From Alopecurus myosuroides (Eukaryota; Streptophyta; Magnoliopsida; Poales; Poaceae), in NCBI GenBank assembly GCA_028641055.1, contig CM054060.1:56384292-56448291 (forward strand): a stretch of DNA of 64,000 bases, in the 5' to 3' direction. The position numbers and the translations under genes were made by a program. The first letter of the stretch is position 1. Every line of letters starts with the position of its first letter. Under the pieces are notes generated by a model, which was not told where the DNA came from, made no database searches, and saw nothing but the letters and a program-made list of their open reading frames with translations. Of the stretch, positions 12,801 through 24,725 are shown piece by piece.

Positions 12801-13346
12801 GAGCCAAGCATATTGAAACGATCAAAGACTTTTCTAGCTTCTATAGCAACATCTCCAAATTCTTTAAGCATGGTTTCTAAGATAAAGTTCTTTTTCTCAA
12901 CATCTTCAATGGTATTCAAGTTGAGGAACATATGTTGTAATTTGGGATGGAGGTTAACAAACCTAGATTCTAACATGTCAACTAAAGAAGTTGCAGCAGT
13001 CCTATAATTTGGAGCAAGTTCTACTATGGATTTTTCCTCAAAATTATCATGCTTACTAACATGATCAAAGAATTCTTTAATGATAGCCTTTCCAAGTATA
13101 GAACCACTTCCTACCGGCAGATCTTTCAGGGTAAACTTAGGGAACATCATAATGAAAAATAACAACGAGGTAATCAAAGTAACAACTAGGATAAGAACTA
13201 TTTTTTTGTGTGTTTTTGATAAAGGGAAGCAAACAAGACAAAATAAAATAAACTAAGAAAAACTAAAACAAAGAAAAGAGATTGGAAGTGAGAGACTCCC
13301 CTTGTAGAAATTCTCTTCCTCCCCGGCAACGGCGCTAGAAAACTCT
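9802..13346 (-). mobile_element. Internal domain of the minus-strand non-autonomous LTR retrotransposon
   Basis: This is bounded by the polypurine tract next to 9802 and by a primer-binding-site-like TCTAGCGCCGTTGCCGGGG (minus strand, about 13320-13338). It has no gag, protease, reverse transcriptase or integrase. The section 9802-12530 is non-coding and is homologous, in inverted orientation, to 21975-24725 of the neighbouring plus-strand element; shared words include AAAGGCGTTAAAGAAAAGC-like sequence and blocks near AGCTCTTCTATCATT. A 211-codon ORF (12542-13177) is the only candidate coding region. Full element span 8228-18116, interrupted by the insertion at 14350-17807. Confidence 0.75.
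12542..13177 (-). pseudogene. Unrecognised retrotransposon cargo ORF (two in-frame stops)
   Basis: From the ATG at 13177 (or 13150) the frame stays open for 133 residues, then meets TAA at 12776 and a second TAA four codons later. It then continues open in the same frame (FKLVALHEAQEKNFDWIVPE and onward) to a terminal TAA at 12542, 211 codons in all. Helix-prone segments are evident, e.g. SILGKAIIKEFFDHVSKH and LKEFGDVAIEARKVFDRF. I see no zinc knuckle, no gag motif and no catalytic motif, and I do not recognise the family. It occupies the position where the sister element has gag-protease. Coding intent is inferred from frame continuity across the two stops. Confidence 0.55.
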
Positions 13347-14349
13347 TGATGCAAACGTTGGTAAACCCCAAGTGGAAGGTTATGAAGAGTGCAACGGCAA
13401 GTTTTCCCTCAGAAAAGAAACCAAGGTTGAATCGACCAGTAGGAGGAAGGAGTAACTTCAGAAGGTTGAAGCAGCTGAGATGGCAGGGCGCACTACCGGT
13501 TCAGAAGCAATGTGGAACCTACACAACACAATCAAATCACTTTGCCCCAACATATCAGTGAGGTTGTCAATCTCACCGGTTTTGCTGAACACAAAGAGGT
13601 TAAACATATGGTGTGAAAAACAGTAGGAAAACATTATGTGAGTAGTAGCAGAAGTATCAAAGCAGTATGACAGCAGTAGGTGTTTTATCAGTATAAGGAA
13701 AAATGGACCGGGGTACACAGTTCACTAGTGGTGTCTCTCCGTGAAAGATAAATAACATGTGTGGTGAGCAAATTACAGCTGGGCAATTGAAAGAAATGAA
13801 GGTTGCACCGTAGTGCATATGCAAGACATAAAGATTACTATGTGATTCATGCGGGCATTACAACAAATACATAGACCGTCATCCAACTGCATCTATGTCT
13901 AATAATCCACCCTCCGAATATCATCTGAAAAAACGTTGGGTATTAAGTTGGAAGCAATAGTTATCACAATAAGAAAAGTGTGTAATGTAAACAATGTAAA
14001 CTAAGTAAACACCGTTGTTTTCTCCCTAATGGCAACAGCACATCCTCCATCCGTCACGTTTCTGTCACTCGAGCACAGATGCAAAGGAGGCATGAACCCA
14101 CTATCGAGCATAAATACTCCCTCTTGGAGTTACTAGAATCTACATGGCCAGAGCATCTACTAATAACGGGGAGATGCAAGATCATAAATAACATATGCAT
14201 GAAGATAACATTATAGATTAATAATCAAAAGACATAACATTCAACATTCATCAGATCCCCGCAAATACAACATGTAGCATTACATAAAGATGATCTTGAT
14301 CATGTTAGGTAGCTCACAAGATCTAAACATGAGGTACAAAGTGGAGATA
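13347..14349 (-). repeat. 5' LTR, proximal part, of the minus-strand retrotransposon
   Basis: Matches 8228-9240 at high identity from TGATGCAAACGTTGGTAAAC through the CATCCTCCATCCGTCACG block. It ends at 14349, where a TGTGACGCC insertion begins; the remaining part resumes at 17808. It is adjacent to the primer-binding-like site on its left. Confidence 0.8.
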
Positions 14350-17300
14350 TGTGACGCCCCGAGATCGGGCACTATGCAGATTTCAGCATTTCCGCCAAAA
14401 TCCACATAATAACCGATTCCAGGTTGCCGCTTGTGATAACATTACAACAGTTCACGAATATTCCGCAACAACAACAGAAAAGATATATACAAGACGACTC
14501 AAAGGAGTCAAGGATACAACTGATACAATACAAAGATCCAAATGACAGCGGAAGAAACAACATAGTGTCTGACTACGGACAAAAATACAAATTGGACTAA
14601 GAGTCCTGAAGATAACCGATGGCGTCCAATCCCTGCCCAGGCCAAGCCGGAGGGATTCCCAAGCTAACGTCGTCAGACTTCAAACCTGTTGACTGCAATG
14701 TGGAATATGCAGCTACGAAAAAGGATTCGTGGGTCAGTACTATTAAGTACTGGCAAGTGGATAAACCATACTCACAAGATACCAGCGTAACCAATCATCA
14801 CAAGATACAAATACTTTGGGTACAACGGAAAGGAAAGGGATTATTGCAACGAAGCGGCAGCGGGCTGCACTAACTAACTACAGAGACGCGCTACAACATC
14901 CGGCTAAAAGAAAAGGATAAGATAGCGCAACAAAACCAACTGTAATTACTCACCAAACAATACCCATCCAGTGTTACCCCCTACTAAGGAAGCAACCCAA
15001 GGAAACTCACACTGTTGATTAAGGTGACATTCATTTTTATGGTGGAGGTAATCTATATTACTAGTCAAGTTATCATCGTTAGGTGTAAGTTGTCTGAGTA
15101 CTTGTTAGCCAGCACTTTCACCAAGTCATCCATAACCGCGGACAACACGGCTTCTCGAGAAGATTTAACCCTGCAGGGATGCACCAATTTGGCCGTACAC
15201 GTAAGAATGACCCGGCGGATGGAAAGGCCCTTCCACCAAGCGAGGCACTCAACACAACCCAACTCTTCTTCGCATCAAGCCCAAAAAACCACGTGTTGTG
15301 CGTGCGCGGCTAATCGAGCCCCCACGAAGAAAAGGGGGACCCTCATAGCACTGGAAGACCACGCCGCCCTAAATGCCGACTACAAAAGTTCCACCCTGGC
15401 GCCAAGGGTTCGCACCTGCATATGCATGCATCAAATGGAAATCCCGAACTAAGTGTGGCGATTTGGACGAGATGCGAATCGAATCAGAATTGCGGGGGGC
15501 GCCCATACTCGCTTCCCACATGCGGTTAGCGCGCTCATCATGGATCGGAGGACAAGACCCTTTTCCTAATTAAGTTCGACACTAGCAGGCCTCAAAACCA
15601 CGCCCGGCCTCCTGCCGGTGTCTTATCATCAAATTATTATTATCCCAAACATTAACATGTTGTTGATTAAGTTGAAACCCAACTATCAAACTAAACAGGT
15701 GATAAGACGGACAACAAGACTTGAGCGCAAACAACACTAAGCATGCAACTACGACACGAGGGCCAACAAGGTAAACAAACAACAGTTAATAGGAAGTGGA
15801 AGGAAGGCTATATCATGGTTGCAAGGTAAACATATGATAGGATCGAGACACAAGCATCGAATCATAAGGCTAGAATAAAGGCAACGGGAAGAATCGGTAA
15901 CAAGTGATGAAAAACAGCCATAGGTAGCAAGTGAGTATACTTGCCTGGAATCCAGCAAGTAGAGGTACAGCCGCAGAACTTGTCGTTGCTCACATCATCT
16001 CAGCGTCCTATCCGCGAAGAAGCAACGAACTAGAACAAACACCGGATGCAACAATTACTACTACGGCAAAAGATCCAGCATGATCCTATTTTATATGCAT
16101 GACCTGCGGAATGCAACACCAGATGCAAATTAGGCAATTTAATCGGAACCGTAGTCCCAACAATTTAATTAAGAAGGTTCGAGTTGTTTATCTACCCATC
16201 AATATTAAATGTTGGATTAACATGGCGATACAAGGTATAGGTGAGGTACGCAATTTTAAATGGAATAGGGACAATATAATTAAGTTCCCCAACACATTCC
16301 ATATTTAATTATTAGATGATCACTAATTACCCACAACCCACAAGAATGCGATGCAAACATGTATGATATGACGTTTATAAAATAGAGGGCATGTTATAGA
16401 AAATAGGGCATATAGGTATAGGGGGTTTAGGGTTTGGGTGCACACGTGTGGAAAGAGGGTCTTCGGGGCAACGCCGGTGTCTTCGAGACGTGGAGGAAGT
16501 AGACGACGTCGGGGACGTAGGGGAAGTAGTCGTTCAACGTCCGGAGTCGATGTAGTCGTAGTAGTCGTGGGCGAGCCGCTACCGCATCGTCTTCGGGGTC
16601 GGAGGTGATCGTGCCGCATCTCCGGTCGATGAGAAATTCATGGACACGCACGAAGGCGGCCAACGCAAAGCGGACATGGTAGGATCTTGTCGAGGTTCCG
16701 TCACGAGGATCTTTGCGGTGAAGACCCTGTCGGTGTTATCTTGGCGGTCTCCGTTCGAGGAGGAACTTGGCGACGAGGTACGGGTCGGGGTAGCGGTACT
16801 CGATCACGGTTCCTTGTCGGTCTTGTCGAGGCGCCGTTGAAGTGATTGGCGTGTACACGGGCACACGCAAGGCACGAAGGCCTCACAGTCACAAACATGC
16901 CCACAAGGCGCCAATCTTCATGTCGATCATCTGCCGAGCACTTGGCGCACGTCGTGGACAAAGGGCAGAGGGAAAAACCGAGAGGCGCATGGCGGGGACG
17001 AAGCGGCGCTGGGGTTGCGGGTCTTGGCCCGATGCGAAGTAGAGGAGGCGACGGGAGCGCGGCGGCCGGCGGGAGCAGGGAATCGGGCCATGGTGGCAGC
17101 CATCCGGGAGAGGAGGTAGCAGGGGCGCCGCATGAGGAGGCGACGGGGCAGCGCCATGCCCGTGGATACAAAGGGGGCGACGGCCGGAGCAGAGGACGGC
17201 CGGGCTGGCGGCGCTGCGGGAGGGAGGATTAGAGGAGGACGCGGCCGGTGCTGCGGGGCGGAAAGAGGGTGTCGGCGACGGGGGCGCGGCTTTCGTCCAT

Positions 17301-17807
17301 GGAGAGAAGGCCACGGGAGAAGGCAGATGGCGGCCGCGGATGAAGGAGGTCGAAGAGGAGGGCGCCGTCCTGGAGAGCAGCAGCCATGGCCGACTAGAGG
17401 AGGGAGCTCGGGTCGTGGCCGGAGAGGAGAGGCGTGGGGCGGAAAGGAGGCGCCGGCGTCGTTGGGTGTTGGGGATCGAGCGAGAGGAGACGCAGGCGTC
17501 GCTGCCTGTTGGGGATCGATCGATCCCCTTTTCCTCCCGTGCGTGCGTGTGTGGTGGTTGGGTACGGGGTGGGCTTAGGGTTTGGTCTAGGTGGCTGGCT
17601 GGTTGGTTGGGCCCGCTCAAAACATTTTTTTTCAGAATTTGTTTAGCAAATATTAACATAGCTCAATGCAGCATATAATTTTCAGAATATTCCAGAAAAT
17701 AAGTTTTGATGATTTTTAAAATTGTTTGCATGAGGATGCGCAATGCCATGCGATGCGAGAGAACAGAAAAGAGCAACCAATCTATTTGGGGAACCCCGGG
17801 CGTTACA
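14350..17807. mobile_element. Solo-LTR-like insertion, TGTGACGCC...GGGCGTTACA family (copy 1)
   Basis: Begins TGTGACGCCCCGAGATC and ends CCCCGGGCGTTACA, so it has TG/CA ends with short inverted termini. The first 1.6 kb is nearly identical to 49648-51110. The middle differs: this copy has a GC-rich block (about 16440-17560) with many overlapping open frames on both strands but no recognisable domain. It interrupts the 5' LTR of the minus-strand element. The flanks AGATA (before) and AGAGA (after) could be a one-mismatch target duplication. No gag or pol is present, so a solo LTR is the simplest reading; orientation is not determinable from the ends. Confidence 0.65.
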
Positions 17808-18116
17808 AGAGAACAACCATCTAGCTACTGATATGGAGCCGTAGTCCAGGGATGAACTACTCACGCATCACTTTGGAGGAGGGCATGGTGGTGTAGACCC
17901 CTCCGGTGATGAATTCCCCTCCCGACAGGGTGCCGGGGAGAGCTCCAGAACCCTCCCGATCTCGGGATGATGATGACGGCGGCCTCAGGTGTCTTTCGGG
18001 ACGAAGTGGTATATCTTTAGGGTTTACGTCTTGGGGGTATAAATAGGATAAAGGGCAAAGGCGGTGGAGGCCGGGGGGCCCACACCACCCCATGGCGCGG
18101 CCAGGGGCGCGCCGCC
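17808..18116 (-). repeat. 5' LTR, distal part, of the minus-strand retrotransposon
   Basis: Resumes the LTR after the insertion and corresponds to about 9211-9515 of the other LTR (CTCACGCATCACTTTGGAGG, then a GGGGTATAAATAGG-like stretch). It stops at 18116, where the plus-strand element starts with TGATACGTCTCC. The missing outer part is not found beyond the plus-strand element. Confidence 0.75.
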
Positions 18117-19696
18117 TGATACGTCTCCAACGTATCTATAATTTCTGATGCTCCATGATCATATTTTGCCAATTTCTACTTGTTTTCTCCCTTATTTATA
18201 GCATTTTTATACGTTTTCCGGGACTAACCTATTAATAAGATGCCAAGTGCCAGTTCCCTGTTTTCTGATGTTTTTGGTTTTAGAAAAGTTGTTCTGCAAA
18301 CATTCTCGAAATTGGACCCCACAAAGCCCGAAGTTCCTATTTTCCCCGGAAGCATCCAGAACACCGAAGAGGAGTCGAAGACGGGCAACAGGGGGGCCAC
18401 ACCATAGGGTGGCGTGGGTCCCCCATGGCCGCGCCACCTATAGGTGTGGGGCCCCTGGAGCTCCACCGCATTTGCCATTTCGCCTATTTAAGCCCTTCGG
18501 ATGGAAAACCTTAAGCAGCTGATCAAATATCCCCGAAAAGTTCCGTAGCCACCGTCACCGTCAACCCCAAATCAGGGGGGGTTCTGAAACTGTTACCGGC
18601 ACCCTGCCGGAGAGGATATCACCGGAGGCTTCTACATCACCATGACTGCTTCCGGAGTGATGTGTGAGTAGTTCATCCTTGGACCACTGGTTCGTAGCTG
18701 TAGCTAGATGGTTGTTTTGTCCTCATATGCCTCCATGTTTAGATCTCGTGAGCTGCCTATCATGATCGAGATTGATCTTATGTAAATCTATATGTTGTGT
18801 TTGCTGGGATCCGATGAATATTAAACTTATGCCAAGTTTATTATAGTCTTTATTTGCATATGCTATTTGTGATCTTGCATGCTTTCCATTTCTAGTGGTT
18901 ACTCTAGCCAAGTAGTTGCTAGTGACTCCAGGAGGGAGTATTTATGCTCGATAGTGGTTTCATGCCTCCTTTTCGCCTTGCTCGAGTGACAGAAACGTGA
19001 ATGGGGAGGATGTGTTGTTGCCATTAGGGAGAAAACTGCGGTGAGAGTGCCCGCGTGCATAATCATTGCTTACATTACACACTTTGTTTAATGCAATTAT
19101 CTGTTGCTTGCAACTTAATACCTAAGGGGGTTTGGAAGATAAACTGAGGGTGGATTATTAGTCATAGATGCAGATGGATGTCGGTCTATGTATCTTGTTG
19201 TAATGCCCGCACTAAATACCATAGTAATCTTCATGTCATATGGTGCACTACGGTGCAACCGCTATTTGTCAATTGCCCAGCTGTAATTTATTCACCCAAC
19301 ATGCTATCTTTTATGGAGAGACGCCACTAGTGAAACTATGAACCCCGATCCATTTTTCCACACTGTTAAACAAATCACAACAATTTCCTGCTTTCTTTAC
19401 TTACTGCAAACATACACTATTTTCCACACTATACGTCTAATCTTTGTTTTCAGCAAGACCCGGTGAAATTGACAACCTCACTGTACCATTGGGTCAAAGT
19501 ATTTTGGTTGTGTTGTGTGCACGTTCCATGTTGTTGCTGACACCGGTGAAGCGCCAGCACCACCGTCAGTGGCATCAACCTTCCGAAGGTCCTCTTTCTC
19601 CTACTGTATTGATAACCCCGGTTTTTAACTAAGGGGAAAACACCTAGCGTTGTTCTCATAATACCCTCCTCTTGGGGTTCCCAACAAAGTGCATCA
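18117..19696 (+). repeat. 5' LTR of the plus-strand gag-protease retrotransposon
   Basis: Starts TGATACGTCTCCAACG at 18117 and ends GTGCATCA at 19696, 1,580 bp. The R/U5-proximal promoter area contains CGCCTATTTAAGCCC near 18480, a plausible TATA-like site. A primer-binding-site-like TAGCGTCGTTGCCGAGG follows at about 19707-19723. It resembles the 3' LTR at 24726 closely over its whole retained length. Confidence 0.85.
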
Positions 19697-19887
19697 AGGA
19701 TTTTTCTAGCGTCGTTGCCGAGGAGAAGGAAGTCTTATGGCAAGGGGAGTCTCTCACTCTCAACATCTTTATTTTGTTTATTGTCTTGTTTTTATTTTTG
19801 TCTTGTTTTGCTTCTCTTTATCAAAAACACACAAAAAAATAGTTTACTTCATAGCTGTTATTTATTTGCTTGCTTTTATTGTGCTAA

Positions 19888-21013
19888 AATGAGTTCCTCA
19901 GAATACTAAGGTGTGTGACTTCACTAGCACAAACAACAATGATTTTATTTGCACACATATTGCTCCACCTGCTCCTACTACTGCTTTCTATGAGATTAAA
20001 CCTGCTTTATTAAATCTTGTGATGAAAGAACAATTTTCGGGTATTAGTACTGATGATGCTGCTGCCCACCTTAATATTTTTTTGAACTATGTGAGATGCA
20101 AAAATATAAAGATGTGGATGGGGATATTATTAAACTGAAATCATTTCCTTTCTCGTTGAGAGGAAGAGCTAAAGAATGGTTGTTATCTTTGCCTAGAAAT
20201 AGTATTGATTCATGGACTAAGTGTAAGGATTATTTCATTGGAAAATATTATCCTCCTGCTAAGATTATATCCCTGAGAAGTGATATAATGAATTTTAAAC
20301 AATTTGATAATGAACATGTCGCTAAAGCTTGGGAAAGAATGAAAACTATAGTGAAGAATTGTCCCACTCATGGACTGGCTACTTGGATGATTATACAAAC
20401 CTTTTACGCAGGACTGAATTTCTTCTCAAGGAACCTATTGGATTCAGCTGATGGAGGTACCTTTATGTCCATCACTTTGGGTAATGCAACAAAGCTTCTT
20501 GATGATATGATGATAAATTATTCAGAGTGGCACACTGAGAGAGCTCCACAAGGTAAGAAGGTAAATTCTGTTGAGGAAACATCCTCTTTAAGTGAAAGGC
20601 TTGATGTTATTATGTCTATGCTTGTTAATGGTAAAGATCAAGTTGATCCTAATAATGTTCCTTTAGCCTCTTTGGTTTCTCAAGAAGAGCATGTTGATGT
20701 AAACTTTCTTAGAAATAATAATTTTAACAACAATGCTTATAGAAATAATTTTAGTGGAAAAAATTATAAACCTTATCCTCCTAATAATGATTATGTTAAT
20801 TCTTATGGAAACTCCTACAATAGTAATAAAAGCTCTACCTCTGATCTTGAAAACATGCTTAAAGAATTTATTAGCACACAAACTGCTTTCAATAAATCTG
20901 TTGAGGAAAAGCTTGGTAAAATAGATGTTCTTGCCTCTAAAGTAGATAGCCTTGCTATTGATGTTGATTTTCTAAAACTAAAGGTTTTGCCACAAGATGT
21001 TAAAAAAAAGTAA
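19888..21013 (+). pseudogene. Retrotransposon gag (Ty3/Gypsy-type), frameshifted
   Basis: An ATG at 19888 is followed within six codons by a stop, but the same frame then gives FYEIKPALLNLVMKEQFSG, a typical start of this gag class. A single-base length change in a T run near 20080 shifts the frame; from 20096 the gag core is open: FPFSLRGRAKEWLLSLPRNS, then FIGKYYPPAKIISLRSDI. This is the Retrotrans_gag domain. The C-terminal third is Asn/Tyr-rich and lacks a CCHC zinc knuckle. It ends in an A run (VKKK, stop at 21013), next to the protease frame. It would have formed the particle shell protein. Homopolymer indels and the early stop indicate a decayed copy. Confidence 0.8.
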
Positions 21014-21974
21014 AACTTTGAATTCCATCCAAGTTCAAATTGATCATAATGTTAGGTTGATGGCTGAATTACGTGCTAGGTGGGAAAGAGAAGATGAATT
21101 GGCTAAAAAGAATGATATTGCTAGAGTTTGCACTATCACAACCACTAGTAAAGCTGAAGTTCCAAGTGCTAGTAAACCTCCTACTATCAATGGTAAAGTA
21201 GTTGGTGTTAATAAAGTCCATACTCCTTTGGTGAAACGTGCTAAATTGCCTCAAACTGCTGAAATTGCTTCTGATAAAAGTGCTGAAATTTTTAGAGATA
21301 TGGGAGATAATGGTTCCATTAATTTTGATGATAATAATATTGATTTTAATGATTGCAATATCTCTGAAGTTATTATGTTTCTACAAGAGCTTGCTAGAAG
21401 TCCCAATGCTAGTGCCATCAATATGGCCTTTACCAAACATATTACCAATGCTCTCATGAAAGTTAGGGAAGAAAAGTTGAAACTTGAGACATCTATCCCT
21501 AGAAAATTAGATGATAGTTGGGAGCCTATCATTAAGGATAAATTAAATGATTTTGATTGCAATTATTTGTGTGATCTTGGTGCTAGTATCTCTATTATGC
21601 CTCAAAAGCTTTATAATATGCTTGATTTACCACCGTTGGAACACTGTTATTTGGATGTTCATCTTGCTGATAATGCTAAGAAGAAACCTCTTGGTAGAAT
21701 TGATGATGTTCTTATTATGGTTAATAATAACCTTGCCCCTGTTTATTTTGTTGTTATAAACATTGAATGCAATGCTTCTTGTCCTATTGTTTTGGAAAGA
21801 CTTTTTCTTAGAACTGTTGGTGATATTATTGATATGAAGGAGGGGAGTATTAAATATCAATTCCCCCTCAAGAAAGGTTTGGAACACTTTCCTAGAAATA
21901 AGATGAAGCTACCTTTTGACTCTATTGTTAGATCAAAATATGATGTTGATACTTCTTCACTTGAAAATACTTGA
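20997..21974 (+). pseudogene. Retrotransposon protease region (retropepsin-like)
   Basis: A 325-residue open frame. The first half (RARWEREDELAKKND) is a linker normally fused to gag; the overlap with gag in a run of eight A residues at 21002-21009 suggests a homopolymer frameshift rather than a programmed site. The aspartic protease core is at about residues 185-280: CDLGASISIMPQKLY gives the DLGAS variant of the D[ST]GA active site, followed by LADNAKKKPLGRIDDVLI and CPIVLERLFLRTVG. No reverse transcriptase, RNase H or integrase follows, so the element is non-autonomous. Listed as a pseudogene because it is cut off from gag, although the frame itself is open. Confidence 0.78.
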
Positions 21975-24725
21975 GTTTCCCTTTTATGCCTAGCTGAAAG
22001 GCGTTAAAGAAAAGCACTACCGGGAGACAACCCGTTTTATTTCGCTGTTTTCGACCTGTTTTATTTCGTTTTCTTTGGTGTGCTTTGCACCTAGTTGTTT
22101 TCTATTTCCTTAGCAACCCCGCTGTATTTTTTTTCTTTTGAGACTTTGTTGATCCAAGTAAAGCCTCTAGTGAAAAGTTGAGCCTATATTTCGGATTTCT
22201 GCGCCGGAAACATATTTCTTCTGTCCACTGTTAATTCCGTTAAAAATCACAGAAAATTAAAAATGGCCTGAGCTTTTTTGTGCTTAATCCTGAGTTATAT
22301 ACGCAACTTTTCCTAGAAGACCACTTTTTGATTTGAGTAACATAAGATGTTTTTAAAAAACCGATCTTTACCTGTTGTTCTGTTTTGACAGATTTCTGTC
22401 ATTTATCGCATTTGCATCTTAATCTCTTTCTTTTGGTGTTATTTTGAGAAAAAGAGTTTTGAAATAAGTTGTGACAGTAGCTAATGTGTTTTTGAGTGTT
22501 AGACATATGTTGAACCTGAACCATGTTAATTTATTATTTCAATTGCACTAACGTTGCTAATGAAAATTGTGGGAATTTTGATGTGAAGGAAGTTTTCAAG
22601 GGTCAAGAGAAGAGGATGATATGATGTGATCAAGAAGAGTGAAAAGCATAAGCTTGGGGATGCCCCGGTGGTACTTCCAAGAAAATTTCAAGAAGACTCA
22701 AGCGTCTAAGCTTGGGGATGCCCAAGGCATCCCCTTCTTCATCAACAAATTATCAGGTCACTTCTAGTGAAACTATATTTTTATTCGGTCACATCTTATG
22801 TGCTTTACTTGGAGCGTCTTTTATTTTTGTTTTCAGTTTGCTTTTGCTTTTGCTTTTGCTTTCAGTTTGTTTTTACTTTTTCAATAAGCTTGGTTGGACC
22901 CCAGCATTCTTTTATTGGAGAGTGACACGCTCCGGTTTTTCATGAGAATACGTTGTATTCTTAATCGATGTCTAGCTGCTGCATTTATTTAGTTCCTCTT
23001 TTGCATGCATCTCTTATTAGAGCTGTTATTTTTAGTAGTGTTATGTGAGTACTCTCATGTTTGCTTTCTGTATCATAAAGAGTATTTTTGTTAAAGCATG
23101 TTTTTTATGGTGCTTGTTGGGAGAAAAAAAACTGCTGCTTGAAGTAGAATTTATAACACTACTAGTAGAAGCTTGTATAGACTGTGGCTAGAACTTTTTC
23201 ATGCCATGCTAAATGTTATTTTAGTTTTAAAGCCTTGTGGTTATTGAGTAGCATGATAAGACTCAAATAGCTGAGAGTGTTTAATATGTCTTGAAAGATT
23301 CATGAGTTGTTCTTGTCATAGTAAATCGTCAATATATGGTATTCTCTTTCGAATGATTTATTTGGTTGACTTGGCGCATGCTCACACCATGTTTATGACT
23401 ACAAACCAGTCACGAATAGCCTCCATGACCACTTAGTTTTTGAACTTGTGATATTGCTTATGTTTTAATTAATGATTCTTATGTCGCTATGCATGATTAT
23501 GGCTCTTATGCTCTCTTGATTTGTCGCTCCTAGTCTTTTGCTAGACTCCACCTGTACTGAGTATGAGCTCTACTCGTGCATCCAAACTCCCTTAAACCAA
23601 AGTTTTTCCCATTGTGTCCACCATACCTACCTACATGTGGTATTTAACTGCCACTCCAAAGTAAATTGCTCATGTGTTACCTTTAAAACCTTCAAAATTA
23701 CTCATGCTTTATGTTCATGTTTTTGCTCATGAGAACGTAAATAGAGAATATTTATCTCACTTGTTGATTGGATTTCACACCCTGGACTAGTGGCTTCATC
23801 CGCTTATCCAAATGATAGAAGAGCTGGGAGCGGGGTGTCCAGCCCCAAATTAATGCAAACAAATTCTATTCACTATTTTTGCCCCTGATTTATCAGTTAA
23901 AGCATAATTGTGTAAACAAAAGAGAAAGAGGGATGACCTTCTACACCAGTTGCGTACTTCACCATGAGAGCCGCTCTTGTGAATCCAGTTGGCTTGTGAC
24001 GTACTATATTTAATGTTTACCATTCGTTGACATTAGCGTACATCTCCCAAAATATAGACACTCCTCCACGATATGTGATTGTTGGCAGGCAACCGAGGAT
24101 TCGGTTAGCCATGGTTTGTGAAAGATGGATGGGAGGAGTGTCAAACTTTTAATACCTCTGTTTAATAAAATAAAAGCTCTAGCACATGAGTGATCTTTGC
24201 TTTCCTCTGCGAAGGGCCTTTCTTTTACTTTTATGTTGAGTCTCCATCTTCTAACTTTATGCACAGTTGAGAGAGCATTTTTTTCCATTCTGAGTTCTAT
24301 GTGCATTTGTCCCATAAGCATCAATAATTACTTCATGATGTGATATTATTTGTTCTTAAATTATTTGTTCTAGTCTTCCTCATGAACATTGAAGGTGTCC
24401 CAGCATTTATGTTTTGCCCCACTCTTAAGGACTATCGAAATATCACTTTGCCGTGCTTTCCCTATACCTGAAACAAACGTTTACTTTTCTTTGCATTATT
24501 ATTCATGATCCTTTATTTGAGTTACTCTTCGTGATGCAAAGTAATTTCTATGCTTTATTATTAAAGTTTTATTTATCATGTCTGTGTTTAAAGTTTTATG
24601 ATCTCAGCGTGCATATGCTTTTACATTAGATTGATCAAGTTTATGTTAGTAGCATGTCACCTCAAAAATTATTGTTTTATCGTTTACCTAATCGAGGACG
24701 AGTAGGAACTAAGCTTGGGGATGCT
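21975..24725 (+). repeat. Non-coding 3' internal domain and polypurine tract of the plus-strand element
   Basis: No significant ORF is seen in 2.75 kb. The sequence is homologous to 9802-12530 in inverted orientation. It contains GGCGTTAAAGAAAAGCACTA just after the protease and two AAGCTTGGGGATGCCC motifs at 22650-22735. The polypurine tract AAGCTTGGGGATGCT ends at 24725, directly before the 3' LTR. A short TTTTGC microsatellite is at 22833-22862. Confidence 0.75.

Noticed and set aside
16889..17659. 256-codon minus-strand open frame in the first TGTGACGCC insertion
   Set aside because: It lies in a GC-rich block open in several frames on both strands, is low-complexity Pro/Ser/Arg, and is inside an LTR-like element. 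GC richness explains the open frame.
20990..21020. Programmed -1 frameshift between gag and protease at a run of A residues
   Set aside because: The run is a plain homopolymer, the copy already has another frameshift and an early stop in gag, and no downstream pseudoknot is evident. Mutation is simpler.
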